Part shown: in pieces, positions 1 through 5,385 of the stretch
Layout: every line of letters begins with the position of its first letter
Numbering within the stretch: position 1 is the first letter of the stretch
The notes under the pieces: model-generated
What the model saw: only the letters and a program-made list of their open reading frames with translations
Told to the model about the DNA's origin: nothing
The model's database searches: none
Translations under genes and position numbers: made by a program
NCBI GenBank assembly: GCA_964245345.1
Contig: CAXTMS010000229.1
Coordinates: 1-5,385 of the forward strand
From: Lichenicola sp964245345
Lineage (GTDB): Bacteria > Pseudomonadota > Alphaproteobacteria > Acetobacterales > Acetobacteraceae
Direction of reading: 5' to 3'
Length of the DNA: 5,385 nt

Positions 1-52
1 TTTCCGGCCCCAAAGTTTGCGCATCCACCGTCTCCGCTTGTTGTATCCAGAC
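1..52 (-). pseudogene. C-terminal fragment of AceE-like transketolase, beyond the IS insertion
   Basis: Joining the minus strand at 936 to position 52, after removing the IS and one TA copy, keeps the reading frame open. It reads ATLVW across the junction and then a divergent stretch ending LGPE at the window edge. In homodimeric pyruvate dehydrogenase E1/transketolase relatives I recall, the motif DGHPATLAWL is followed about a dozen residues later by LGVE. The spacing of W, L, G and E fits here, so I read this as the severed end of the pseudogene at 936-2950. The gene's stop codon lies outside the window. The assignment rests on a short, weakly similar stretch and on the empty-site reconstruction. 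Confidence 0.55.
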
Positions 53-54
53 TA
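53..54. repeat. Left TA target-site duplication
   Basis: This TA directly precedes the GGG end of the IS and matches the TA at 933-934. Together with C52 and G935 the pair defines a duplicated centre of a CTAG target. A 2-bp match alone is weak, but it sits exactly at the ends of the inverted repeats. Confidence 0.7.
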
Positions 55-74
55 GGGTCCGTTAGCGCCTGAAC
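55..74 (+). repeat. Left terminal inverted repeat of the IS
   Basis: Seventeen of 20 bases match the reverse complement of 913-932, with mismatches at repeat positions 4, 6 and 19. The outermost GGG and the core GTTAGCGCCTGA are identical. This is the expected transposase binding and cleavage end. Confidence 0.85.
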
Positions 75-90
75 CAACAGTCTCTCTCGG

Positions 91-96
91 TATTAT
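91..96 (+). promoter_or_regulatory. Possible -10 element for the transposase
   Basis: TATTAT matches the TATAAT consensus at five of six bases and lies 23 bases upstream of the orfA ATG. No good -35 is visible; the best candidate, CTGAAC at 69-74 with 16-bp spacing, matches poorly and overlaps the inner end of the left inverted repeat. A weak promoter overlapping the IS end is common, so the call is plausible but tentative. Confidence 0.3.
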
Positions 97-107
97 GCCT
101 GCTTTGC

Positions 108-111
108 GGAG
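108..111 (+). promoter_or_regulatory. Ribosome binding site for orfA
   Basis: GGAG lies eight bases upstream of the ATG at 120. It supports that ATG, rather than the out-of-frame ATG at 95, as the transposase start. Confidence 0.5.
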
Positions 112-119
112 CGGGCGGG

Positions 120-554
120 ATGCTGACGAACGCGCAGTGGGCGGTGCTTGGGCGGTTGGTGGAGGCGTGCCGCCCTGCGGCCAAGGTGCCACCGCAGAAC
201 CTGCGTCGCACCATGAGTGCCATCCTGTGGCGGCACGACAACGGCGCCAAGTGGCGGGCCGTGCCCGACGAGCTGGGGCCCTGGTGGATGGCGGCGCAGA
301 CCTTCATCCGATGGGCGCGCCTGGGCGTGTGGGAGCGCCTGCTCGCCCTGGTGGCCGAGCACGACGTGCAGCTCGGCATGGCCTTCCTGGACGGCACCAA
401 CATCCGTGCCCACCAGAAGGCCGCCGGCGCCTCCAGGAGGAAGGCCAAGCCCAAGGCAGAGGGCGGGAGCAAAACGGCGCTGCTGATCCGCAACGAGGCG
501 CTGGTCAGGCGCTTGGTCGCTCGCGTGGCGGCTATGGCACCAAGGCCTGCGTGA
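120..554 (+). CDS. IS5-family transposase, orfA (N-terminal half)
   Basis: This is the N-terminal part of the DDE transposase that binds and cleaves the IS ends. The product is 144 residues in its own frame. Residues about 4-75 match the helical domain typical of IS5/IS427 orfA proteins (DUF4096-like): a start resembling LTNAQW, a central WRHDNGAKWRAVP and an aromatic-rich WWMAAQTFIRW. FLDGTNIRAHQKAAG follows, and Asp91 in it is the likely first catalytic aspartate. Beyond about residue 118 the sequence loses family resemblance, whereas the frame one base back carries the rest of the protein. A functional transposase therefore needs a -1 shift in the overlap. AGC AAA ACG at 468-476 is the only short A run there; it is a weak slip site, not a canonical heptamer. 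A fixed frameshift mutation is the alternative. Confidence 0.82.
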   Translation: MLTNAQWAVLGRLVEACRPAAKVPPQNLRRTMSAILWRHDNGAKWRAVPDELGPWWMAAQTFIRWARLGVWERLLALVAEHDVQLGMAFLDGTNIRAHQKAAGASRRKAKPKAEGGSKTALLIRNEALVRRLVARVAAMAPRPA

Positions 555-925
555 TCGCGGACGCGCAGGGGCACGCCCTTGGCTTCACCCTGGCTCCCGG
601 CCAGGCGCACGAGCTGCCCCACGCCGTGCCGCTGCTCGCACGCCTGCCTGGAGTGCCCAAGTGGGTGGTCGCCGATCGTGGCTACAGCAGCCATGCCCTG
701 CGTGAGCACGTCTGGAGCCTGGGGGCACGACCCGCCATCCCGACGCGCCGCACCGAGGCGCCCGTCGCCTGCCCGGACTTCATCTACACCAACCGCAACC
801 GCGTCGAGCGCCTCTGGGCCCGGCTCAAGGAGTGGCGTGCCGTCGCCACACGCTACGAGAAGACCGCTCGATCCTTCATGGGCGTCCTCTACCTCGCCGC
901 CGCATGCGATCGGATCAGGCGCTAA
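473..925 (+). CDS. IS5-family transposase, orfB (catalytic C-terminal half)
   Basis: This is the C-terminal catalytic half of the transposase, read one base back from orfA. The start given is the first codon after a putative -1 slip on the A run at 471-474. Clear homology begins at about 506 with QALGRSRGGYGTK. Then come the second catalytic aspartate in WVVADRGYS (codon 674-676) and the IS4/IS5 signature Y-2-R-3-E-6-K in YTNRNRVERLWARLK, with Tyr at 785 and the catalytic Glu at 806-808. All three DDE residues are therefore present across orfA and orfB. The last codons and the TAA stop (923-925) lie inside the right inverted repeat, as in compact IS elements. No independent start with a ribosome binding site is obvious, so expression as an orfA-orfB fusion is most likely. 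Confidence 0.82.
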   Translation, partial: NGAADPQRGAGQALGRSRGGYGTKACVIADAQGHALGFTLAPGQAHELPHAVPLLARLPGVPKWVVADRGYSSHALREHVWSLGARPAIPTRRTEAPVACPDFIYTNRNRVERLWARLKEWRAVATRYEKTARSFMGVLYLAAACDRIRR

Positions 926-932
926 CAGGCCC
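913..932 (-). repeat. Right terminal inverted repeat of the IS
   Basis: Its reverse complement matches 55-74 at 17 of 20 positions. It contains the last codons and TAA stop of the transposase and ends at the CCC preceding the right TA. Confidence 0.85.
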
Positions 933-934
933 TA
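933..934. repeat. Right TA target-site duplication
   Basis: This TA directly follows the right IS end and matches 53-54. It is followed by GGGTGGCGG, which returns immediately to transketolase coding sequence on the minus strand. Confidence 0.7.
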
Positions 935-935
935 G

Positions 936-2950
936 GGTGGCGGAGTGTCCGTCCAGCACCGTGACGATGCCGCAATGGCGCGGCACGGCCGCCAGCAGGC
1001 GCTCGACGTGACCACGCGCCCCGGACTGGCCGTCCTCGCGGGCGCGCTGGGCGACGGTCCAGCCGGCGTGTAGCCGGTCGGCCGAGGTGATGGCGAGCAG
1101 GCCAATGTCGCGCCGGTCCTCGGCCATCATCCCTACCGCCTCGATCGCCTCCGGCATCGCCGCGCCGATGCAGGCGATGACGATCTCGGCTTTCGGGCCG
1201 GGCTGACGCAGCCAGTAGCCGCCGGCGATGATATCCGCGGCCAGCGCCGGCGACATCTCCCTCTGCAACTGCTTGATGGCACGGGTGGACAGGCGCAGTA
1301 GGCCGAGCCGCCGGCGCCATCGCACAGCCCAGTCGTCGCATCCAGCACCGAGCATCCCGAGCGCTGCAGGTGGTCGAACGCCCAGCGCAGGATCACCGCC
1401 AGCTCGTCGACGTAGGCGGGCTCGAAGCCAGCCTGTCCTGCGCCATGCCGATCAGCGGCGTCGCGATCGACTGGTGGGCGCCGCCCTCGCCGGCCAGGGT
1501 GATGCCGGACGGGGTCGCCACTAGGATGCACCGCGCATCCTGGTAGCAGGCGTAGTTCAGCGCATCGAGTCCACGCTCGATGAACGGGTCGTATAGCGTA
1601 CCGACCGGCAGCAGCCGCTCGCCCAGTAGCGAGTGCGACAGGCCGAGCGCCTAGAGCATGGTGAACAGGTTCATCTCAGCGATGCTGAGCTCGAGGTGCT
1701 GGCCACGCGGCGAGAAGTCCCAGTTGTAGGTGGATGGGATGCGCTCCTTGCGGAACAGGTCCGCTATGCCCTCGCGGGCGAACAGGCCGCGCCGGTTCAC
1801 CCAGCCGCCCAGGTTGGTGGACACGGTGACGTCGGGCGAGGTGGTGACGATGCGACGGGCCAGTGGCGTGTCGCTCTTGCCGATCTCGTGCATCAGCAAA
1901 CCGAACCCGTGCTGGGTCGACATCACCGGCTGCGCCGGGAATGACAGGCGGTCCGGCACCGGGATCGTGGACGCTTCGTGGCGCCGAGAGCCATCTCGCG
2001 CGAACGGCACCGCGGCCAGCAACGCTTCCAACTCGGCAGCTGAAAGGCGCAGCCCCTCGAACTTCTCCCATTCGCGACCCTCGCGCACCTCCATCGCGGC
2101 ACGAAGCGTGGCGACCTGTTCGGGACTCATCAGGCCGGCGTGGTTGTCCTTGTGGCCGGCGAGCGGTGAGCCGAAGCCCTTGATGGTATAGGCGATGAAG
2201 CAAACCGGCCGATCGTGCGTCTTGGCGCGCTCGAACGCATCAAGCAGCGACGGCAGGTCGTGCCCGCCCAGGTTGCCCATTAGCGCCGCCAGCTCCTCGT
2301 CCGAGCGGCGGCCGATCAGGACGGACATCGCATCTTGATCGCCGAGCTCGTCGAGGAGGCGCCGGCGTCAGGGGGCGCCTCCCTGGAAGGTGAGCGCGGA
2401 GCAAAGCCGGTTCTGGCAAGCCTCGATCCAGTCGTGTAGCCGCTCGCCGCCGGGTTCGGCGTAGGCAGCCTGCTGCAGCCGGCCGTGGCGCAGCACCACC
2501 ACCTCCCAGCCAAAGTTGCGGAACATCGCCTCGAACTTCAACCACAGCGCCTCGCGCACCACGGCGTCCAGGCTCTGCCGGTTGTAGTCCACGATCCAAT
2601 AGGTGTTGCGCAGCTCGTGCTTCCAGCTTTCCAGCAGCGCCTCGAAGATGTTGCCCTCGTCCATCTCGGCGTCGCCGATCAGCGCGACCATCCGGCCTTC
2701 CGACCGGCTTAAACCCCAGTTTTGTGGTACGCACGTAATCCTGCATCAGCGAGGAGAACAGCGTCTGCGCCACGCCCAGCCCGACCGAGCTGGTGGAGAA
2801 GTCGACGTCGTCGGTGTCATTGGTGCGGGACGGATAGGACTGCGCGCCGCCGTAGCCTCGGAAGTTGCGCAGCTTGTCCAACTCCTGCCGGTCAAACAGG
2901 TACTGGATCGCGTGGAACACCGGGCTGGCGTGCGGCTTCACTTCGACCTG
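936..2950 (-). pseudogene. Decayed AceE-like (homodimeric pyruvate dehydrogenase E1/transketolase) gene
   Basis: The intact ancestor would be a thiamine diphosphate enzyme related to the homodimeric pyruvate dehydrogenase E1 subunit, often annotated as transketolase in alphaproteobacteria. Read from high to low coordinates, it begins abruptly at VEVKPHASPVFHAIQYL, so about 110-135 N-terminal residues are missing. The cofactor region GDAEMDEGN...VDYNRQSLD (family motif GDGE...N) lies at about 2575-2675. Then come TFQGG, GGHDLPSLLDAF, AYTIKGFGSPLAGHKDNHAG, a pyrimidine-domain stretch (NLGGWVNRRGLF, STYNWDFSPRGQHLELSIAEMNLF), VGTLYDPFIERGLDALNY and DRLHAGWTVAQRA, ending DGHSATL at the IS. Lesions: a one-base frameshift near 2707-2720; TGA at 2368-2370 where the family has Trp; TAG at 1651-1653; a frameshift at about 1424-1440; and a one-base deletion near 1297-1300. 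A complete active protein cannot be made. The physiological substrate of the ancestor is uncertain. Confidence 0.88.
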
Positions 2951-3402
2951 ACTTGGTAGCCGTCCAGGGCACCCCCGGTCTGCGCGATGGAGCCGAGCTG
3001 GTCGCTCCTGCTGAACCAGTAGGTCAGCGAGCCTTGGATGACAGCGCTCTGGATGCCGGCGATCCGACCCAGGTCGAGCTCGACGGAGGGGCGGAAGATG
3101 CCCAGCTGCGAGGTGTTGCCCGGAACGTTGCCGCCGCTCGAGTTGCTGAGGAAGTGGTCGAGCAGCGTGCCATGGATGTCGATGCCGTCGTTGAGCAGCT
3201 GGTTGCCGAGGCCGGGGAACAGGCCGGTGTTGACTGTGGGCTATACCGGCGTGTTGCCGACGTGGGGCAACTCCTGACCCAGCGTATTCTCGTTCGGGGT
3301 CGGCAATATGTTGATCGGCGAGCTCGCTCCCGACGGGAAGGTGGCGGAGTTGCCCGACGATGCGGACCGCGCCGAGGCCACGGCCGGCAAGCCGGCCGCG
3401 AT
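2950..3402 (-). pseudogene. 5' fragment of an outer-membrane porin gene (OprB-like), with in-frame TAG
   Basis: The minus-strand frame whose codons include ATC at 3402 reads a hydrophobic IAAGLPAVASA, resembling the end of a signal peptide cleaved after ASA. A polar Ser/Asn/Pro-rich stretch follows, then NTLGQELPHVGNTPV, a TAG stop (3241-3243), and GLGNQLLNDGIDIHGTLLDH, GGNVPGNTSQLGIFRP, ELDLGRIAGI, QGSLTYWFSRSD and QTGGALDGYQ. Alternating aromatic/polar strands and the pattern 'D-x-G-R-I-A-G-I...G-S-L-T-Y' resemble the N-terminal part of OprB-type carbohydrate porins, which form outer-membrane beta-barrels for sugar uptake. About 150 residues remain. The barrel is cut at about 2945-2955, where transketolase coding sequence begins in another frame; the porin frame hits TGA at 2938-2940. 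The porin assignment comes from remembered family patterns; a different beta-barrel family is possible. Confidence 0.6.
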
Positions 3403-3572
3403 GCCGCGATGCCGCGATGCCGCGATGCCGCGANNNNNNNNNNNNNNNNNNNNNNNNNNNNNNNNNNNNNNNNNNNNNNNNNNNNNNNNNNNNNNNNNNN
3501 NNNNNNNNNNNNNNNNNNNNNNNNNNNNNNNNNGCCGCGATGCCGCGATGCCGCGATGCCGCGATGCCGCGA
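3395..3572. repeat. Tandem octamer array (GCCGCGAT)n interrupted by an assembly gap
   Basis: On the left of the N run there are 4.9 perfect copies of GCCGCGAT (3395-3433), and on the right another 4.9 perfect copies (3534-3572). There is no mismatch in either half. The unit is a multiple of neither two nor three codon bases, so it reads through all three frames of each strand without a stop: cyclic MPRCRDAA on plus and IAASRHRG on minus. The array directly abuts the porin signal-peptide-like segment, which ends in a copy of the same motif (ATCGCGGCC), so it probably arose by slipped-strand expansion there. True length is unknown. Confidence 0.93.
3434..3533. other. Assembly gap, exactly 100 N
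   Basis: A run of exactly 100 N is the usual placeholder for a gap of unknown length. It lies inside the octamer array, so unresolved repeat length is the probable cause. Any reading frame crossing it is meaningless. Confidence 0.97.
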
Positions 3573-3816
3573 AGGTCGTGATCAGTCTGACTATTCAATG
3601 CATCATTCTCCCGGATCGCCGGGCTTGAACTACTCAGCTTGTATCCATAAAGTCATGAGAAGAAGCTTCGGTAAATAATGTCGTGTGTGGCGCACGTTGC
3701 TGTGGACGCAGATGATGTTCCTGTTCGATGCGCCTGGTTCTTCTATCCACCCGAGAGGCATCCGTCCGCACGATCCCGCGGGAAATCGCATCCGGGCGGC
3801 ATTGGAGCGCCCGCGA
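3573..3816. other. Intergenic spacer without a convincing gene
   Basis: This spacer separates the octamer array from the stop codon of the monooxygenase. The part from 3573 to about 3680 is visibly AT-richer than its surroundings. On the minus strand a TTG at 3598-3596 follows GGGAGA (3612-3607) with eight bases between, and it could start translation into the array. The resulting N-terminus, starting NSQTDHDL, has an acidic rather than basic n-region and is a poor signal-peptide start. A small hairpin CCCGG-ATCG-CCGGG lies at 3610-3623, without a T run. A short plus-strand frame at 3685-3810 contains HDPAGNRI, but I do not regard it as a proven gene. Confidence 0.5.
3793..3813 (-). terminator. 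Possible GC-rich hairpin downstream of the monooxygenase
   Basis: CGGGCG (3793-3798) pairs with CGCCCG (3808-3813) around a nine-base loop, a few bases past the TGA of the monooxygenase on the minus strand. A second perfect palindrome, TCCCGCGGGA, lies at 3774-3783. Neither is followed by a T tract, so intrinsic termination is only possible. Confidence 0.25.
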
Positions 3817-5385
3817 TCAGGACGCAGACAACGCGGCTGTCGACGCGCCCTCCTCTCGCGGTTCCCCACCGCCCAAATGGCCGGTGACCTGATCCAGCAA
3901 CAGCCGGGGATCCTCGGGCAGGCGTGCGCCGCGCCAAGCGACATGCTGGTCGGGACGGATGAGCGCGAAGCGCGCCTCGTAGAGCGCCTCCAGCTGCTCG
4001 TCGTTCGGCGCCACCATGGTTAGGGGGATGCCGCGCCCGGCTGCGGCGGCGGCGAACGCTTCCGTTCCAGAGGCGTCGCCACGCGTGATCAGCAGCGTAT
4101 AGCCGGACCCAAGATGATCGTAGAGCGAGCTGCCGTCCCGCAGCCACCGGTGCGGCGCTAGGCAGCCCGGCACCGCGGACGGCACATAGTGCATGGTGTC
4201 CTCGGGCGGAGCCGCCGTGCCATCCGACACGATGATCGGGGAGTCCGCGTAGCGGTAGCCGAGCACCACGCCAAGCGTGTCGAACTCGCGGCGCTTGGTG
4301 GCGCGGATCTGCGCGCCGACCTGCTCGCGGACCGCGTCGCCGTCCGGCCCAACCTCCTCGAGCGCTGGACGCACGAGCTGATTGCCGGTGGTGGCGTAGT
4401 TGGTCATCGCCTCGTTGATCACCCGCTCGTGCACCGGGCGACGCTCTATCTGGTAGGAGTCGAGCAGCCCCGGCCCGCCCCAGCCCTTCAGGGTGGCCGA
4501 CAGCTTCCAGCCGAGGTCGACGGCGTCGCCAATGCCCATGTTCATGCCGAAGCCGCCGAACGGCGGGTGTAGGTGGCAAGCGTCGCCCGCCAGGAACACG
4601 CGTCCCCTGGCGTAAACGTCGGCGATCCGGGCGTGCGCTATCCAGGGATCGGTGCGCACTACCTCAAGCGGGAGATCATCCAGCCCGGTGCCGCGGCGGA
4701 CCAACGCTACTGGATCCACGCTCGCCGGATCCACGTCGTCGGCGAGCTTGGTAGCCATGAAGAACCACAGGCCGTGCTGGTCCATCGGCCCCAGCAGGGC
4801 CGGAACGTCGGGGTTGACGAGCCAATACATGAACGCCTCGCCGTGCCCATGGCGGGACGCCAGCTCGGGCGCACGGAAGATGATGCTATAGTTCTTCAGG
4901 CCTGGTGACTGGCCTAGCATCCGTGCGCCGATCGCTACGCGCACCGCACTGCGCGCACCATCGGCGCCAATCAAGTAACGGCTGCGCACAGTGCGCTCCT
5001 GTCCGGAGCTGACCTCGCGCAGCCGCACGGCAACGCCGTCCCCGTCCTCCTCGAAGCCGGACAGCTCGCAGCCGAACTCGATCCGCACCCCCGGCAGCGA
5101 GGCGGCGTGACCGCGCAGCACCTCTTCCAGCGTGTACTGCGGCACCCACTGTCCTTCCTCAGAAAACAGCTCGTTGCGCTCGCGCTTCGCGTGCATCGCA
5201 TTTTCGAAGCGCGCCAGCAGCGGGCCGTTCATCCGAGTGGCGAACACCACGTTGGCGCCATAGTCGGGCGGGATTGGCGAAGCCCGCCGCAGGGTGTCGG
5301 CGATGCCCCAACGCCGCAGGTGCTCACGGGTGCGCACGTTGGTCGTCTTGGCGCGCGGGCTATAGCCGACGCGATCGTTACGCTC
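3817..5385 (-). CDS. FAD-dependent aromatic-ring monooxygenase (PheA/TfdB/MhpA-like), N-terminus outside window
   Basis: This is a cytoplasmic flavoprotein of the class A hydroxylase type, which uses NAD(P)H and O2 to hydroxylate an aromatic or polyketide-like substrate. The visible 522 codons are open from the window edge to TGA at 3819-3817. The in-frame GTG at 5337 is internal: the frame continues upstream as ERNDRVGYSPRAKTTNVRTRE, which matches the end of the first FAD beta-strand and the RAxxxxxRTxE region of the family. The GxGxxG motif and about 35 N-terminal residues must lie to the right. The DG motif (IGADGARSAVR) is at visible residues about 139-149, and the second FAD motif (GRVFLAGDACHLHPPFGGFG) at about 261-280, followed by MNMGIGDAVDLGWKL. 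The last ~150 residues fit the thioredoxin-like C-terminal domain of this group. No lesion is visible, unlike its neighbours. The substrate cannot be told from sequence; phenols, 3-hydroxyphenylpropionate and polyketides are all used by relatives. Confidence 0.9.
   Translation of the reverse strand, partial: ERNDRVGYSPRAKTTNVRTREHLRRWGIADTLRRASPIPPDYGANVVFATRMNGPLLARFENAMHAKRERNELFSEEGQWVPQYTLEEVLRGHAASLPGVRIEFGCELSGFEEDGDGVAVRLREVSSGQERTVRSRYLIGADGARSAVRVAIGARMLGQSPGLKNYSIIFRAPELASRHGHGEAFMYWLVNPDVPALLGPMDQHGLWFFMATKLADDVDPASVDPVALVRRGTGLDDLPLEVVRTDPWIAHARIADVYARGRVFLAGDACHLHPPFGGFGMNMGIGDAVDLGWKLSATLKGWGGPGLLDSYQIERRPVHERVINEAMTNYATTGNQLVRPALEEVGPDGDAVREQVGAQIRATKRREFDTLGVVLGYRYADSPIIVSDGTAAPPEDTMHYVPSAVPGCLAPHRWLRDGSSLYDHLGSGYTLLITRGDASGTEAFAAAAAGRGIPLTMVAPNDEQLEALYEARFALIRPDQHVAWRGARLPEDPRLLLDQVTGHLGGGEPREEGASTAALSAS

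Larger units (their letters stand above)
55..932 (+). mobile_element. IS5-family insertion sequence (IS427-like group), 878 bp
   Basis: The element is bounded by imperfect terminal inverted repeats starting GGGTCCGTTAGCGCCTGA on the left and GGGCCTGTTAGCGCCTGA (reverse complement) on the right. A TA dinucleotide flanks both ends (53-54 and 933-934), so the uninterrupted target would have been CTAG. A short element with GG ends, a TA duplication in CTAG and a two-frame DDE transposase is typical of the IS427 group of IS5. It interrupts the C-terminal coding region of the minus-strand transketolase remnant, with its transposase transcribed in the opposite direction. Both ends and the catalytic residues are present, so the element looks complete. 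The group assignment is from family knowledge, not a database match. Confidence 0.88.

Noticed and set aside
95..470. Plus-strand frame from ATG 95 read as the start of orfB
   Set aside because: The sequence before about 470 in this frame is Arg/Ala/Gly-rich shadow without family resemblance, and orfA in the next frame carries the conserved N-terminal domain and a better ribosome binding site.
62..709. Minus-strand ORF of 215 codons antisense to the transposase
   Set aside because: It is an antisense shadow typical of GC-rich coding DNA, with no recognisable motif, and it overlaps a clearly homologous transposase.
3395..3572. CRISPR-like array
   Set aside because: The repeats are contiguous 8-mers with no spacers, so this is a microsatellite-type tandem repeat.
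3610..3623. Hairpin CCCGG-ATCG-CCGGG as an intrinsic terminator
   Set aside because: The stem is only 5 bp and no T tract follows on either strand.
2722..3678. Long plus-strand ORF through the octamer array
   Set aside because: It is antisense to porin and transketolase sequence, crosses the 100-N gap, and is open only because the octamer has no stops.
3743..4579. Second minus-strand ORF overlapping the monooxygenase
   Set aside because: It is an out-of-frame, Arg-rich shadow; the 3817-5385 frame carries the FAD motifs.

Overview
This is a GC-rich window (apparently well above 60% G+C) from a draft bacterial assembly, with an exact 100-N scaffolding gap. The AceE-like transketolase, the OprB-like porin and the CTAG-targeting IS5-family element together suggest an alphaproteobacterium, possibly Acetobacteraceae/Rhodospirillales. 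That placement is inference from protein resemblance, not from a marker gene.

Layout, left to right. Positions 1-52 hold the C-terminal end of a minus-strand AceE-like/transketolase gene. It is cut by an 878-bp IS5-family insertion sequence (55-932), flanked by a TA duplication in a CTAG target and carrying a two-frame transposase (orfA plus orfB) on the plus strand. From 936 to about 2950 the rest of the same minus-strand gene continues. It is clearly recognisable but broken by two in-frame stops and at least three frameshifts, and it lacks its N-terminal part. At about 2945-2955 it is joined directly to the 5' part of an outer-membrane porin gene (about 2950-3402, minus strand), which itself contains a stop codon. 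The porin's probable signal-peptide region runs into a tandem array of the octamer GCCGCGAT (3395-3572) that the assembly could not close (N run 3434-3533). A lower-GC spacer without a convincing gene (3573-3816) follows. The rest (3817-5385, minus strand) is a long uninterrupted FAD-dependent aromatic monooxygenase gene whose N-terminus lies beyond the right edge.

The window reads as a decaying locus. One apparently functional catabolic-type oxygenase lies beside a porin/transketolase remnant altered by deletion, point lesions, repeat expansion and IS insertion. I see no new multi-gene system. The most unusual items are the octamer array next to the porin signal-peptide region and the porin-transketolase fusion point.
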